Assembly (NCBI GenBank): GCA_000611775.1
Contig: KK106983.1
Coordinates: 1,630,820-1,694,819 of the forward strand
Reading direction: 5' to 3'
Source of the DNA: Umbilicaria muhlenbergii
Lineage: Eukaryota > Ascomycota > Lecanoromycetes > Umbilicariales > Umbilicariaceae
DNA length: 64,000 nt
Under the pieces are notes generated by a model that saw nothing but the letters and a program-made list of their open reading frames with translations, made no database searches and had not been told where the DNA came from. Position 1 is the first letter of the stretch, and every line of letters begins with the position of its first letter. Positions 45,103 to 56,441 of this stretch are shown here, piece by piece. Made by a program: the position numbers and the translations under genes.

Positions 45103-47662
45103 ATGGCTGCCACCCTGCCGTATAGCTCGCCTACAATTGATAGCGCGGCGAGCTCGAGCACCTTCCTTGACCGCCAGTCCTCGCTGTCGTCCTTTCCCTC
45201 CTCTCGAACTACCTTGACTACACCCACGCAAAACGACATGACCAGAGGAACAACCCTTCTTTCCGCCCAGCGTAGCTCCGGCAGTAGCTCAGGATCATCC
45301 CTCACGCCCGCTTCGAGTGAGATGGCTGCCAGCCGGAGTCAGCTCACAACGCGGCCTCGAAAATTGAGATCTCAGTATCCTAGAGATTCGGCCGAACGTC
45401 ATGTCGAATATATACTCGTCGCGTCCTTCCACGTCGATCGTGGTCCGATTATGGAGCACCAATACCCTGGACCGATTAGTGGTGACGAGCACATGCTTGC
45501 AGAACTTATGCTCCCTGACCAGGCACATGTTAGGAACCAGGACTGGACTATATTCTTTCTTCACAAGGACACGAGTGAGGAGGAAGAAGCGGAACGAGAG
45601 GCTAAAGAAAAAAAGAGGAAGCCAAGGAAAGAGAAAGACGGCAGACAAGGAAGAGATGCGAGCAGTACCCCGGACGAGGCAAAGCATGGGACGGAGGGCG
45701 GAGAAGTTATAGACGGAGGAGATGATCAAGAGGAAGACGAAGGGGGCGAAGGTCCACCATTGATCTATGTATTGAATCTAGTGAACACCAAACAAGATAC
45801 CTCAGCGAAAAGGTGCTTCAAGCCTGTGGTCAATTCCTCTCTGCATATGGCACTGACTAACAAAATCTGGCAGAGGTGCCGTTGTAAAAGCGATGGCCAT
45901 TTGTACGCGACATTCTTTTCTTCATATATACAAGGTATTGATTGGACTCTTATCCCTCCCGCATCCTGCATGTGTTGACCCTGCTTAGCCACTTCTTCTA
46001 TTGGCGCTGGAAGAATATTTCAAATCGCCGTATCCAGAAACACTGGCAGCTGTTTACAATGCCGCCAACTCTATGGATCTATCTCTAATGCCGAAACTTT
46101 CAATGCTTGAGCGACATATCCTGCAGGCCAGCGATACCAAAGATCTGTTTGTTGAACAATTTGAGCGAATGATACAGCAAAGAATGGCTGAAGAATTTCC
46201 ATCGACTACCAATGTACACCTTGAGTCACCTTCGAAATCCAGCACCGACCTTACGCGGCAGACGACTCGATATGCAATTCCTCGAGACACCCATGAATAT
46301 GAATCGCGGGTTGTGTATAATTCGATACCCATCCCTATCAAAGTGCCTACCGCAATATCTCCGGAAACGGTGGGCGATTTCTCCTTGATCAAACTCATTC
46401 AAACGTTCTCAGTTCCACATGCTACCAGTCCTCAACCGTTCATGCTCCACTCACATCTCACCACCAGCGGCGCCTTCACCCACCCCATCCTGGTCCTCGT
46501 CAATGCCATGCTCACACAGAAGCGTGTCATCTTTCTCGGCCACAACTGTCCCTCGGGCGAAGTGGCTGAGGCCGTCCTCGCCGCTTGCGCTCTTGCGTCC
46601 GGAGGCATTCTCCGTGGCTTCACCCGCCATGCCTTCCCATACACTGACCTGACTAAAATCGACGACCTCCTCAAGGTTCCCGGCTTCATTGCCGGTGTGA
46701 CGAATCCGGCTTTTGCCAATCACCCGGAGTGGTGGGATCTCCTTTGTGACATCCCAACCGGCCGAATGAAAATCAGCAACCGCATCGACCCTGCCCCAAT
46801 CACCGAGGGCCTCGTCTATTTCCAACAGCAGCACCCCACGTATTCACCAAGCCCTAACGGTTCGAGTGGCGGATCTTCTCTTAATATACACACTGCCAGT
46901 GACCCAACGGGCGACCATGTCTTTATCGATGACATACTCCGCAGCATCAGCTCCCGCCACGGGGAATCCGCCATCCGGTCCAAATGGCGTGATTACATCA
47001 TCAAATTCACCCGCATCGCCGCCGCCTTTGAAGAATCGGTCTTTGGCGCCTCGACCCTCTACATCGGTGCTTCGGAAGCCGATGCCGGTGCTCACGGGGT
47101 CAGCGGCCACGGCTACGTGTGGGCGGACGAAGCGTCCCGCAGCCGTGAACTGGGGGGGAATGTATGGAGGATAGAAGGATGGAGGAATACAAGGAGCTAT
47201 TATAGTTTCATCCAAGATCTCGTGGTGTTGTGGGGGCGGAAACCCATCCGAGCCGTAGATCTAGGGCACCAGCACGATCGGCTGAGGATGCTGAAGTTGA
47301 GCCATGAGGAGAGCGGGCGGATATATTTGGCTCTGAGGGATTGCGTTCATGACTACACGGAGATCTGCCAGCTATTGACTGTCACGCCGGAGAATCATGC
47401 GGGGCTGTTCTATCTGGCTTTGGGACTGTTTCATCCGAATGTGAGAGTCAGGTTCGCGACGGTGGAGTTGCTGGAACGTATTATGGAGCATGAAGCTGGT
47501 CGGCACTTTTGGGCGCAGCTGGGAAGGTTTGCGAAGTTGGCGTTTGCGAGAGTCAGGAGGGAAATCGAGACGGCGAAGGGAGGGGAGGGTGGTAGTCCTG
47601 TGGGCGAGTATGGCGGCTCGAATAATGGCAGGGTTAAAGCAGGAGCGGGAAGGACGAGTTGA
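45103..47662 (+). CDS. AFI1: Afi1-type docking protein with SPA/DENN region, 814 aa
   Basis: Yeast Afi1 binds the small GTPase Arf3 and supports polarity and vesicle traffic. Exons are 45103-45812, 45874-45934 and 45989-47662; all phases agree ([20 protein letters not shown] across intron 1, [13 protein letters not shown] across intron 2). The N-terminal 100 residues are Ser/Thr-rich. The docking domain begins at about 100 with [37 protein letters not shown], and then a charged insert ([20 protein letters not shown]). The SPA (stabilisation of polarity axis) region in exon 3 contains [48 protein letters not shown] and [11 protein letters not shown]. The last part has [20 protein letters not shown] and helical repeats. 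Composition is C-rich at 46440-47090 and G-rich after about 47150. Confidence 0.92.
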
Positions 47663-48236
47663 TCTGATGAGATATGATAGCGATTAATTTAAGTTGTAAT
47701 AAGATACCATATGCGCTGAGTTAGTGAGGCACGAAAGAGTGATTTCTGTAGCTGCTTCGCAGTCTTGACCGTGACCTGAGATTTCCCGCTATACCATTGG
47801 TTGTTACACTATAAGCACTTGCGCCATGAGCCCAGCCTGACGGAGGACGTGGGGTGGCGCACAGGATGGAATCATTCCATCCCATGTTTCTTGTTTCATC
47901 ATATATAGACTGCGGCAAAGCAAGCAGGCACGGGGAATCTGTGCTGACCTACTGAAGCCGGGAGCGAGAGATCTGGTAGGCTCTGCGGGAAGCGCCCGCC
48001 TGCAAGCAACGGCCTAGAGCCGCGGTCGTTGGGGACCCACTTTCTGTCTTTGCGCCCATGTGCTGGCCATGGAGCCTGTCCCGGATCTCCAGATCACTCC
48101 CTCTGCCTTCTCTGCACAAACAGTCCTCCACATTGCAGCACAACTCATCAGTCCCAGCGATATTCTGCTCTCCAAGGGCAAAGAGAAGTACCGACGAGAA
48201 CCAGCACCACCCTCTACTCTGACACACATCTCACCA
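47663..48236. other. Intergenic and PHO85 leader region
   Basis: This holds the 3' flank of the Afi1-like gene and the promoter and leader of PHO85. An in-frame ATG at 48069 would extend the kinase by 56 residues without a stop, but that extension (MEPVPDLQITPS...) is not typical of the family. Confidence 0.45.
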
Positions 48237-49353
48237 ATGGACAAAAGACACCCCAGCTCGTTCCAGCAGCTGGAGAAGGTACCATACAAACATCCCCCTT
48301 CGAGCCATATACACCAGCTAACCCTATCCACAGCTGGGCGAAGGCACCTACGCAACGGTACGTACCATCTCAGCATCTCACCACCACCCCCAATAACCCC
48401 CAAACTAACCCCCCTTCCAGGTCTTCAAAGGCCGCAACCGGCAAACCGGCGAACTCGTCGCTCTCAAAGAAATCCACCTCGACAGCGAAGAAGGCACCCC
48501 CAGCACCGCCATCCGCGAAATCTCCCTCATGAAAGAGCTCAAGCACGAAAACATCGTCTCGCTCCACGACGTCATCCACACCGAAAACAAACTAATGCTC
48601 GTCTTCGAACACATGGACAAAGACCTGAAAAAATATATGGATTCCCGCGGCGACCGCGGCCAACTCGACTACATCACCATCAAATCCTTCATGCACCAAC
48701 TCCTGCAGGGCATCGCCTTCTGCCACGAAAACCGCGTCCTGCACCGCGACCTCAAGCCGCAAAACCTGCTCATCAACACCAAGGGCCAGCTCAAACTCGC
48801 CGACTTCGGCCTCGCCCGAGCGTTCGGCATCCCCGTCAACACGTTCAGCAACGAGGTGGTGACGCTCTGGTACCGCGCGCCGGACGTGCTGCTGGGCTCG
48901 CGCACCTACAACACCAGCATCGACATCTGGAGCGCCGGCTGCATCATGGCGGAAATGTACACGGGCCGCCCGCTCTTCCCCGGCACGACCAACGAAGACC
49001 AGCTGCAGAAGATCTTCCGCCTCATGGGCACGCCGTCCGAAAGGTCCTGGCCCGGCATCAGCCAGTTCCCCGAGTACAAACCCAACTTCCACATCTACGC
49101 GACGCAGGACTTGCGCTTGATCCTGCCGCAGGTCGATCAGTTGGGCTTGGATCTGCTGAGTCGCATGTTGCAGCTGAGACCGGAGATGAGGGTCAGCGCC
49201 AAGGATGCGTTGGCCCATGTGTGGTTTAGGGATTTGGGCCAGTTGAGGAATCAGCAGCAGCAGGCGCAGGCGCAGCAGGTTCAGCAGGTGCAGCAGGTGC
49301 AGCAGCAGCAGCAGCAGCAGATGGGTGGGTATGGCGTGGGGGGGTATCAGTAG
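48237..49353 (+). CDS. PHO85: Cyclin-dependent kinase PHO85/PhoA
   Basis: Pho85-type kinases act with several cyclins in phosphate sensing, morphogenesis and cell-cycle control. Exons are 48237-48278, 48334-48357 and 48421-49353, giving 332 aa. The middle exon is only 24 nt and encodes the Gly-rich loop LGEGTYAT. Landmarks: VALKEI (K38), PSTAIRE (49-55), HRDLKPQN (catalytic D132), ADFGLAR (D150), and [16 protein letters not shown] in the activation segment; the Ser/Thr that CDK-activating kinase would phosphorylate in other CDKs is in FSNEVVTLW context. The C-terminal 34 residues are a Gln-rich tract (runs of QQ, AQ and VQ then seven Q) ending GGYGVGGYQ. The start [14 protein letters not shown] matches the usual Pho85 N-terminus. 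Confidence 0.96.
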
Positions 49354-49955
49354 TGGGTGGGGGGTGCAGTGAGGGGGTGAGGGGGTGAGAGTGGAAGGGG
49401 GGAGCGGGTGGACGGGGTCGAAGGACGAAATGGATGGGATGGGATGGGTTGGAAGGGGGTTTGTGATGATACCCGTGACGTTAACGTGCTTTGATACTTC
49501 TTTTTGCCGGGGTCAGGAAAGTGCATGGATGGCGCTGGGCGCTTGGAAGGGAGGCGGAGTTGACTGAGCTTGGTGGTATTTCGAGCGTCTAAAAAGTCTG
49601 AAGATGAGGTTTTCGCTTGTGTACTTTTAACTGGCGGTCGTCGTCGTCAGTACTAATGGGATATGAGATATGCAATTTTCAGACTTTGGCTCCTAGTCTG
49701 TTCGGTTGATTGTTAGAAATGATGATGATTAAAAAGCAAGCCCGCACAGCGGTATCCGCGAACCTCCCCTCCCTAGAAGAAGCCTTTGTACAATTACACT
49801 ACTGGTACATCCCAAGTAACAATTACGAATCCTCCCCACCCCGACAACCCCAAGAATCGTTTGGCGAATACCCACGGCCCACCAAGTCTCGACCTTCGCT
49901 TCGAACCCAAGTTCCCCTGTCACTCACACCCCTCGCTCCCTCCCACCTCACCCGC
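49354..49955. other. Intergenic region between convergent PHO85 and THO1
   Basis: The first 100 bp after the PHO85 stop are strongly G-rich (repeated GAGGGGGT). The remainder contains the 3' flank of THO1. No gene is supported. Confidence 0.4.
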
Positions 49956-50841
49956 TCACGCCGCCCCCGCAGCCGCAAACCGCTTCTTCCTCGCCTCGGC
50001 CGCAACCCGATCTTTCTCACTCAACCCACTCCCTCCCTTCCCTCCTACATTCCTCCCCACCTTCCCCTCACCCGCATTCCTCTTCCCCTCCACCCCACCA
50101 GCATTCCTCCCTCCATTCCTCCCCCTCCTCCTCTTCCCACCCCTATTCCCCCCCTCCCTCTCCTTCTCCCCTCCCTCTTTCTCCCCATCCCCACTCCCCT
50201 CCCCGTTCCGGCAATGCCCTATCCAACCCCTTCACCGCCTCCGCCCCCTCCTCCCCCTCGCCCACCACCCCAAACCTCTTCGCCCGCTCCACCGCCTTCA
50301 CCGCGTCCTCGTTCGAGACAGAGGCAGCGAGGCCGAAGCGCGCCGCGCGGCGGGCGCGTTTTTCGAGCTCCGTTGTCAGGGTGGTGCTGGGGAGGTGGGA
50401 GGTGAAATCCGGTGCGGGGGTGGGGGTTGCGGCATTGGTGGATGGATCGGCGGCGGCGACGGCGGGGGTATCGGCGGGTGGTTTGACGGTGAGGTCGGAG
50501 GACGTAGCGGGGTCTTCGGCGGGGACTTGGTTGGGGACTGCGAGGGGGTTGGCGACGGGGCCGGTGCCGCCGGCGGCGAGGGTGGCGGCGCTGGCGGAGG
50601 AGGTGGCGCCTTTTGTTGTGGTTGCGGCGGCGACGGTGGTGGTGGGGACGGCGGGCTCGTCTTCCCAGTCGATTTCGTCTTCGGCCGTTGCGGTTGTGGT
50701 CGCGGTCGAGGAGGACTGCTCTTTGTCGTATTGTTGGAGGCGGGCTACTAGGTCGGCTTTTTTGCCGGTGTGTGGGAGGGAGCGCGCTTTTAGGAGGTCT
50801 TCGAGTTCGGCGTTTTTGCGCTTCGAGTAGTCGGTGGACAT
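49956..50841 (-). CDS. THO1: SAP-domain RNA-binding protein Tho1 (SARNP/CIP29 type); reading frame uncertain
   Basis: Tho1 acts with nascent RNA and mRNP assembly in the nucleus. The SAP domain is at residues 3-40 (YSKRKNAELEDLLKARSLPHTGKKADLVARLQQY). A low-complexity Ala/Thr/Pro linker follows, then the family helices ELEKRARRAARFGLAAS and DAVKAVERAKRFG and the ALPER motif. The first frame stops at 50143. In another frame the expected RGG-like basic region (NRGGKRRRGRNGGRN) and the family-typical end SEKDRVAAEARKKRF stay open to the stop at 49956. The frames can be joined by a 52-nt intron (GTGGGG to AATAG) that keeps phase, or the difference may be a one-base error in runs of G. No branch-site sequence is visible in the candidate intron. 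Confidence 0.82.
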
Positions 50842-51447
50842 TGTTGTGGGATGTCGGGGGTGTGGTGAGATGGGGTGGTGGTGGGAGGTGGGTAGGGATG
50901 GTGGGATGGTGGGAGGTTGCTAGGTGGGGTTAAGCGGAGTGGATTAAGAGGTTGGGTGGATGCTATTCAGTAGATGGAACAATTTCGGTGAGAATGAGTT
51001 GAGAGGGAAGATGGGTGGTGTTGCAATGGATGGGAGAGGTTGACTGAAGCTGTAGGGTCGCAAGGTGAAAGAATGTGGCTTAAACCGTGGCTGGATATGA
51101 CGCTAGTCCATAACGGGTAGCTATTGTCAATAGCCGATTCTCATATCAACACATTGTAGTTATAATCAACTTAGGCTGAAACACTCGTTATGCGTTCGTT
51201 ATCATTGATGACAATAATGAAAGAGAATCAAGTCTCCTCCGAACTGCTGAGCTACCCCTAATCCCAGTTGACCCTCCTGTGCCCAGGACTTCACAGATGT
51301 GGAGTAGTCATCATCTTCAACCTGCCGGTCTGAAAAGTCGCCCCGTCCTCCGTTCCGTTCAGCTGACTCAGGGCAAACATGCTATCTCGTGCCGCGGGCG
51401 ACCTCTGGTTACCATGTTGAAAGTCAGGGTCGTCAGTAAAGTAAATC
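50842..51447. other. Intergenic region
   Basis: This contains the THO1 promoter (the G-rich + strand near 50850-50930 is the CT-rich leader of THO1 on the other strand) and the 3' flank of the next gene. No further gene is seen. Confidence 0.4.
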
Positions 51448-53779
51448 TTATGGCTCTGCAAGTATGGTCCAGCTACTGCCAAAGGTTTCTTCTGCTTGAA
51501 TTATGCACTCAATGATCGAAGCGTCATCTTGTAGGACGGGAGGACCCAACCTCCTAACAGTACTCGCGCGTAAGAAGTCCACAGCAGGGTCACCGGTATA
51601 TGTCAAGATGCTTCTTCGATTACTTGGGTCTTGAACAGGGTCATCGAATTTGCCAGTCCGTTCATGGAGATAGGCTTCAGGATCCAAGCGGTCTGTAGGG
51701 CCTCTTTGCATAACTAGGAAGGGTTTGAGTCGAAGTTCTTCTTCGAGGGTGGCAAGAGATCTATCGGATCTCCTAGGACGTAGTGCTCGCCTGAAGTTCT
51801 TTTGAGCTTCGAAAAAAGAGCACTGCACTCCAGCACCGTTGCTGACGTTGACGACCTCAGCTCTCGGGAACAGCACCGTTGAACCTCGGGCAACTTGAAG
51901 CCTGACTTCATAGTTGCCCTTTTGAGCTGTCTGGGGATGGATGAACTTGTTGTCTGAAGAAAAGAAATTATGGTATACTGGGTTCCCCTGATTCAGTCGG
52001 TCAAGATATGATGAATGTATGCCCTCTTTCAGCATCTTGTAGTTAGAGCCTCTGCATTCTAGATGGCCGGGAGTTATGACTAGAGCCAGCACGTCCCGCA
52101 GGTTGGTAGAGAAATCTAGTAGGGCCTTCGGGAAGATGACGTGTCCGCGGTTGGACAAGACAAGATCTTCTGAAAGATAGGAGTGACGTTGATCGTTTCC
52201 CGCTTCAGAGTTCCCGTAAGACATTGACATGAAATGTTCCAGTCCAAGTGCGCCGTCCTTCTTCCAAAAAGCATCCAACAACCACGGCATGTCCGCAGGA
52301 TTATCGTAGGGAACAGACTCCATGGCTCTGGCTCTTCCTAGGCGATGGGGATTCACACTGGGGAATGCTCGGTCAAATCCTAATTCTGCTACATGGTTAG
52401 CTTCCACGACACATGTGTTAGCGATATGCAGTGCGAATGACAGCAGACGACTGTCAAAGGCTTGAGAGGTGTGACCAGGGTTCCGATAAACTTCTCAAAG
52501 TCTACATAGAGGCTGTCGAGCTGGTCTTGCGAGCGATGTTGCACAGAGCCGATGCTCTTCATCAAATACTGCTGCACCTGCCTTGATACTGAAGAAGCTT
52601 TTGTGATCGGAAAGCCCCATGGTACGAGTACTGCGTCAGGATCGTGGTTGAGACCCCAAGATCAGATTTGGCTGAAGGGGATCCTGGTGTCATAAGAGAA
52701 ATCGGAGGCTATGATTCGAAGTTGAAGTTCACGTATCGTCAAGCACAATATCCCATGAGCGGTTTAACCGATAATATGCATGATTTCCTCGGAATAATCG
52801 CAGCTCAATTTGACATAACCGTAAAACATGGACCGAGGCATCCCAGTTCGGTAAGAGTCCCAGGGCCCATTACTTCCTTGGGGTTTGTTGCTAAAGTTAA
52901 TGATAGGCCACATATATTCTCCCTGAGGCACCAAACGTATAAGCGCTTTAAGATCTTTGGCGACACTCCACTGCTGAATTTTCCAGGCATCCGCGTTTCC
53001 TGCACTGTGATCCGGGGAAACGAGGTGAATCGAGATTTTCCCTGAACCTCGCCCCAATATCAGCTCCTGTGTCTCTGTGAAGATATCAACGTCGCCGGGG
53101 TTAAGCCAGCACAGCAATGTTGATATCCAGACACCACTGTACAACCCACTCATATCAACTCGCTGGACATCTTCCGTTCTTAAACCTAGGAACGCATGGC
53201 ATAGAAGCTCGCCGCTCTATCTTGATCTAACGGCTCGAAAGCATTCTTCGCGGACTCGGGACCGCTACAGGAGGAGAGATGTTCGATTAGCGGCATGAAA
53301 TATGTTACAGGAACGTTCTCTTTTGCCAACAATATTGCGACATTCCTTTCGAGGGCTTCCGTCAGCGCTGTAAGCTGTGCTGGTGAGACAGGAGTAACCG
53401 CGAGGAGGCCGTTCTGGGCAAGAAGCTCATAGAGGAGCTCGCCAATCTCACGTGCATCCAAATGCAGCCTCAACCCAGACATCAAGAGAAAACATCGAAT
53501 CAGAGGAGTGGACTTGCGAACTTCGGATACAAGCCTTCCCGAAGAGATTCCAAATTGCATTTTGATGTTTTCGATGCGATAGCTTTTGCCTCCACCGAGG
53601 GTATTGATAGCTTTCCCTATGAGGGTCGGGTCCACGATAAGAGTACTTCCTAGCGCTTCCGCTGCCAGGACTGCGGCAGGTTGAACATCGTCGACAGTGG
53701 CTGCACGGAGGAGCTTCAGAGCCATATCTGTAAAGCTGAACGCTAAGGAACCTGTGTCCCACTGCTTAGAAACGGCCAT
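51448..53779 (-). CDS. Multi-exon fungal orphan gene, possibly decaying
   Basis: The protein resembles an uncharacterised family found in several copies in many filamentous ascomycetes; no function is known to me. Open segments are 53779-53309 (MAVSKQWDTGSLAFSFTDMA, then AAEALGSTLIVDPTLIGKAI), about 53216-52764 (AFLGLRTEDVQRVDMSG, then CWLNPGDVDIFTETQELIL), about 52577-52435, and about 52385-51448 (ELGFDRAFPSVN to the end). Likely introns are 53308-53265 (GTAACA donor, GCTAATC branch, GTAG acceptor) and one with a GCTAACC branch ending near 52386. With the first intron removed the next exon meets a TAG at 53219-53217 before the conserved part. A further 39-nt intron could remove it, otherwise the gene is broken. 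The piece between 52764 and 52577 is not resolved. No membrane segment or signal peptide is seen. Confidence 0.6.
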
Positions 53780-55553
53780 GATAGCGAACTGAGTCACTCA
53801 GCCCAGACAGGGTTCGACAGAGTGAGAGAAGAGTACAGAGGATGATACTGACTGAAGTTTCCTCTGTTAAGGGTGACACCTCCCGCTGGAGGCAATCTAG
53901 GTCACCTGCATATTGCCCCGCACAATGTCATACCATAAGGTAGTCACAGCAGCAGCTTTTGCAGAAAGTATTCAATTTATTTATCGGGAACGTACACCAA
54001 AACATGATCCCTGTATACGGAAAAGAGCAAGCGCAAGATTGAATCTCAACTGCAAGCAAATCATAGTTATGGATGTGCCAGAAATATCGAGAAGTCTGCT
54101 GGAGTAGTACAAAGCACGTATGCAAGTAGTTATCAAAGGTGCCGACACCACATGTGTAGGACAGGACGGTACAGGAGGCTGGAATGACTATCAGCCCCAA
54201 CATTGAAACATACCCAAGCGGCATCCTTCTTAGACGGCGTAAGGTACCGTTATTGGCGGGTGTGAGGTTCCAGCAATCAAAGAGGTGTTGAGCAACGTCC
54301 AGAGGGAAGAGAAGCGGCTGCTTACATAGCTGAGTAAACCACCGCGTAATAAGGGTTTGTCTATTTCTCAGACACGCTAAGAAAAATACCTATTAAGAAC
54401 ATTAGAATATATTTCCCTGGGAGAGGCTCACTAATCAACTTGAAGTGTTGAGAATTAACAACAGCTGTAGTCCTCTACACCTTCACCATTCAACTTTTAT
54501 AATCTGTCTAAGTCACTTAGCTGCCCTCAGCTTCTATACGTTCATTTTAAAGAAGTCAGATTAGCTGAGCGTTGTGGTGTGCAGAGCAAAAAGCTTACAT
54601 AGTGAGATTTAAGGTAGCGAGACTCTAAAACACGGTGTGGTATTCTTTTGTAAGTTACACTTAGAGTGCCTGAAGAATAGACACTCCCTGTATTTTCCCC
54701 CGACGTAGACAGGTAGAGTAGCTCCTCCCCCAACCTTACTCCCATGCCCAAGTTGAGTGTGGCACCGCTGCTTGGTGCCATCAGCCATCGTGGCCACCGA
54801 GCTTTTCTATTGGAAGTTGCTGCACACCACTTCGAGGTCACATGACTGAAACGGCACCGAAGACCAGAAACGTTCGTACACCAATGAGCGTACAGCAACG
54901 CGTTCTCGACATCTGAGAGGCTCTCAGCAGAACTGTAGCCTTGAGAATGGTGTGCAATAGTTTGGGCACTAAGTGACAGGCCCGAGCACGTTTTCTCGGG
55001 CGTGCGCTTAACTAAAAGTTGCGGGAGCACCACTTGTTTGCCATGCTCCCGCGATTTTCCAGGCCACGCCCGTCCCTTTTCAAGCTTAGAGCTTATGTCA
55101 GATGCTACGCCAGTTCCAATGCACGAGTCTTGCCCTATGACATCGTAGGTTATTGAGTGGTAACCACCTCCACCTTGTTTCAGCGTAGTATTTCACGGAT
55201 ATATTGGAGTAGTGTAGAACTGTGGTTACGGGTACTTACTAAACTTCAGTTCTGTTCGTTGTGCATCTTCAACCGATTTTAGAGTATGCGATGACTCTCG
55301 GGATAACCACAACTAGATGTAGAACATTTAAACCTTCTGCGGCGGAACCGGAAATAGCGGAACGGAGATATGATCGATTGACGTAGATGTACGAGTATCT
55401 TAGGTAGATCTACTACAATGACGTCGTTTCAATCGATGGACAATCTTTTTATTGCTCCAAGTACTTGTGCCCAGCAGTTCATTCAACCTCCCTGGATTGA
55501 TCAGAACCTGACTCGTATGGTACAACCGTGAAATTAATTGCAAAAGCAAAATC
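53780..55553. other. Intergenic region with a foldback repeat
   Basis: About 1.8 kb, AT-richer than most of the window. It holds the foldback repeat copy at 54989-55096. A 163-codon minus frame at 54542-55033 runs into that repeat and has no recognisable domain. The end is the promoter of the dehydrogenase gene. Confidence 0.45.
54989..55096 (+). repeat. Foldback repeat, copy 2
   Basis: This is related to 19701-19816. It has nested inverted arms: CGGGCGTG with CACGCCCG outside, and TTGCGGGAGCA with TGCTCCCGCGA inside, around a loop of about 14 nt. A separate small hairpin (CCCGAG/CTCGGG) flanks the left edge at 54981-55000. No coding capacity. Confidence 0.7.
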
Positions 55554-56441
55554 ATGCCTCGTGTGTTCTTCATCACCGGAACTTCCACCGGGTTTGGCTA
55601 TCACCTGGTTCAGGAGGTCCTCGACAAGGGTGACATAGCCGTTGCAACAGCCCGAAAACCCGAGTCCCTCAGCTTCAAAGGCACAAACGACAAGAACTAT
55701 CTCACCCTCAAACTTGATGTGACCAAGGACTCGGACATCCAAGCCGCCTTCAAAGAAACGATCTCAAAGTTCGGCCGCGTCGATGTCGTGGTCAACAACG
55801 CCGGCTATGGTCTTTCCGGCCCATTCGAGGAGTTGAGCGATGCTCAAATCAAAACCCAGATGGACATCAACTTCTTCGGACTTCTCGCCGTCACACGAAA
55901 GGCAATGGAGGTGATGCGGGAGCAGAAACCCAGTGGTGGCTTGATCCAGCAAGTCACCAGCATCGGCGGTCAGAGGGGCGTGCCGCTTTTCAGCATCTAC
56001 TGTGCGTCCAAGTGGGCTGTGGAAGGCTTCACAGAGGCAGTTTCACAAGAAGTGAAGCCGGAGTGGGGAATCAAGTTCACATGCGTCGAGCCAGGAGGAT
56101 TTAGGTATGCAATCTCCGTCCTCACCCTGGGAGATCTACTATGGCTAATCACCTGCAGAACCGATTGGGCTGGCCGGTCCATGTCGTTTGCCGATGAGCG
56201 CCACCCAGCCTATGATCACCTTAATGCCAAAGAAACGATGCAGAAGCGGAATGGTACGCAGAGAGGCGACCCTAAGAAGGGGGCCAAAGCCATGTACGAA
56301 TTGGCCACCCTTCCCGATCCGCCTCTGAGGGTCGTCATTGGGTCAGATGCGTACGAAGCGATCAACGGGAAGATCAAGGCATATGGAGAGAACTATAAGA
56401 AATACGAGAAGATCTCGAACAGCACTGACGTGGAAGAATAG
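55554..56441 (+). CDS. Short-chain dehydrogenase/reductase, 277 aa
   Basis: This is a classical SDR with an NAD(P)-binding Rossmann fold. Exons are 55554-56104 and 56159-56441; removing the 54-nt intron (GTATGC donor, CTAATC branch, CTGCAG acceptor) restores GGFRTDWAGRSM. The intron is a multiple of three with no stop, so an unspliced message would also be translatable with 18 extra residues. Motifs: TGTSTGFG (8-15), DVTKD (55-59), NNAG (81-84), S136, and YCASK (Y149, K153). ATARKPESL after the second strand, with Arg at its start, favours NADPH (inference). It ends without a targeting signal. The substrate is unknown; this subgroup is common near metabolic genes, but no such cluster is here. 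Confidence 0.93.
   Translation: MPRVFFITGTSTGFGYHLVQEVLDKGDIAVATARKPESLSFKGTNDKNYLTLKLDVTKDSDIQAAFKETISKFGRVDVVVNNAGYGLSGPFEELSDAQIKTQMDINFFGLLAVTRKAMEVMREQKPSGGLIQQVTSIGGQRGVPLFSIYCASKWAVEGFTEAVSQEVKPEWGIKFTCVEPGGFRYAISVLTLGDLLWLITCRTDWAGRSMSFADERHPAYDHLNAKETMQKRNGTQRGDPKKGAKAMYELATLPDPPLRVVIGSDAYEAINGKIKAYGENYKKYEKISNSTDVEE

Noticed and set aside
48592-49218. 208-codon minus-strand frame inside PHO85
   Set aside because: Antisense shadow of conserved kinase codons; no independent motif.
48060-49229. 389-codon + strand frame over PHO85
   Set aside because: Shares only the first exon with PHO85 and then reads the kinase in a wrong frame, giving a His/Arg/Pro-rich string. The spliced kinase explains the locus.
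54542-55033. 163-codon minus-strand frame
   Set aside because: Its start lies in the foldback repeat and no domain or splice partner is visible.
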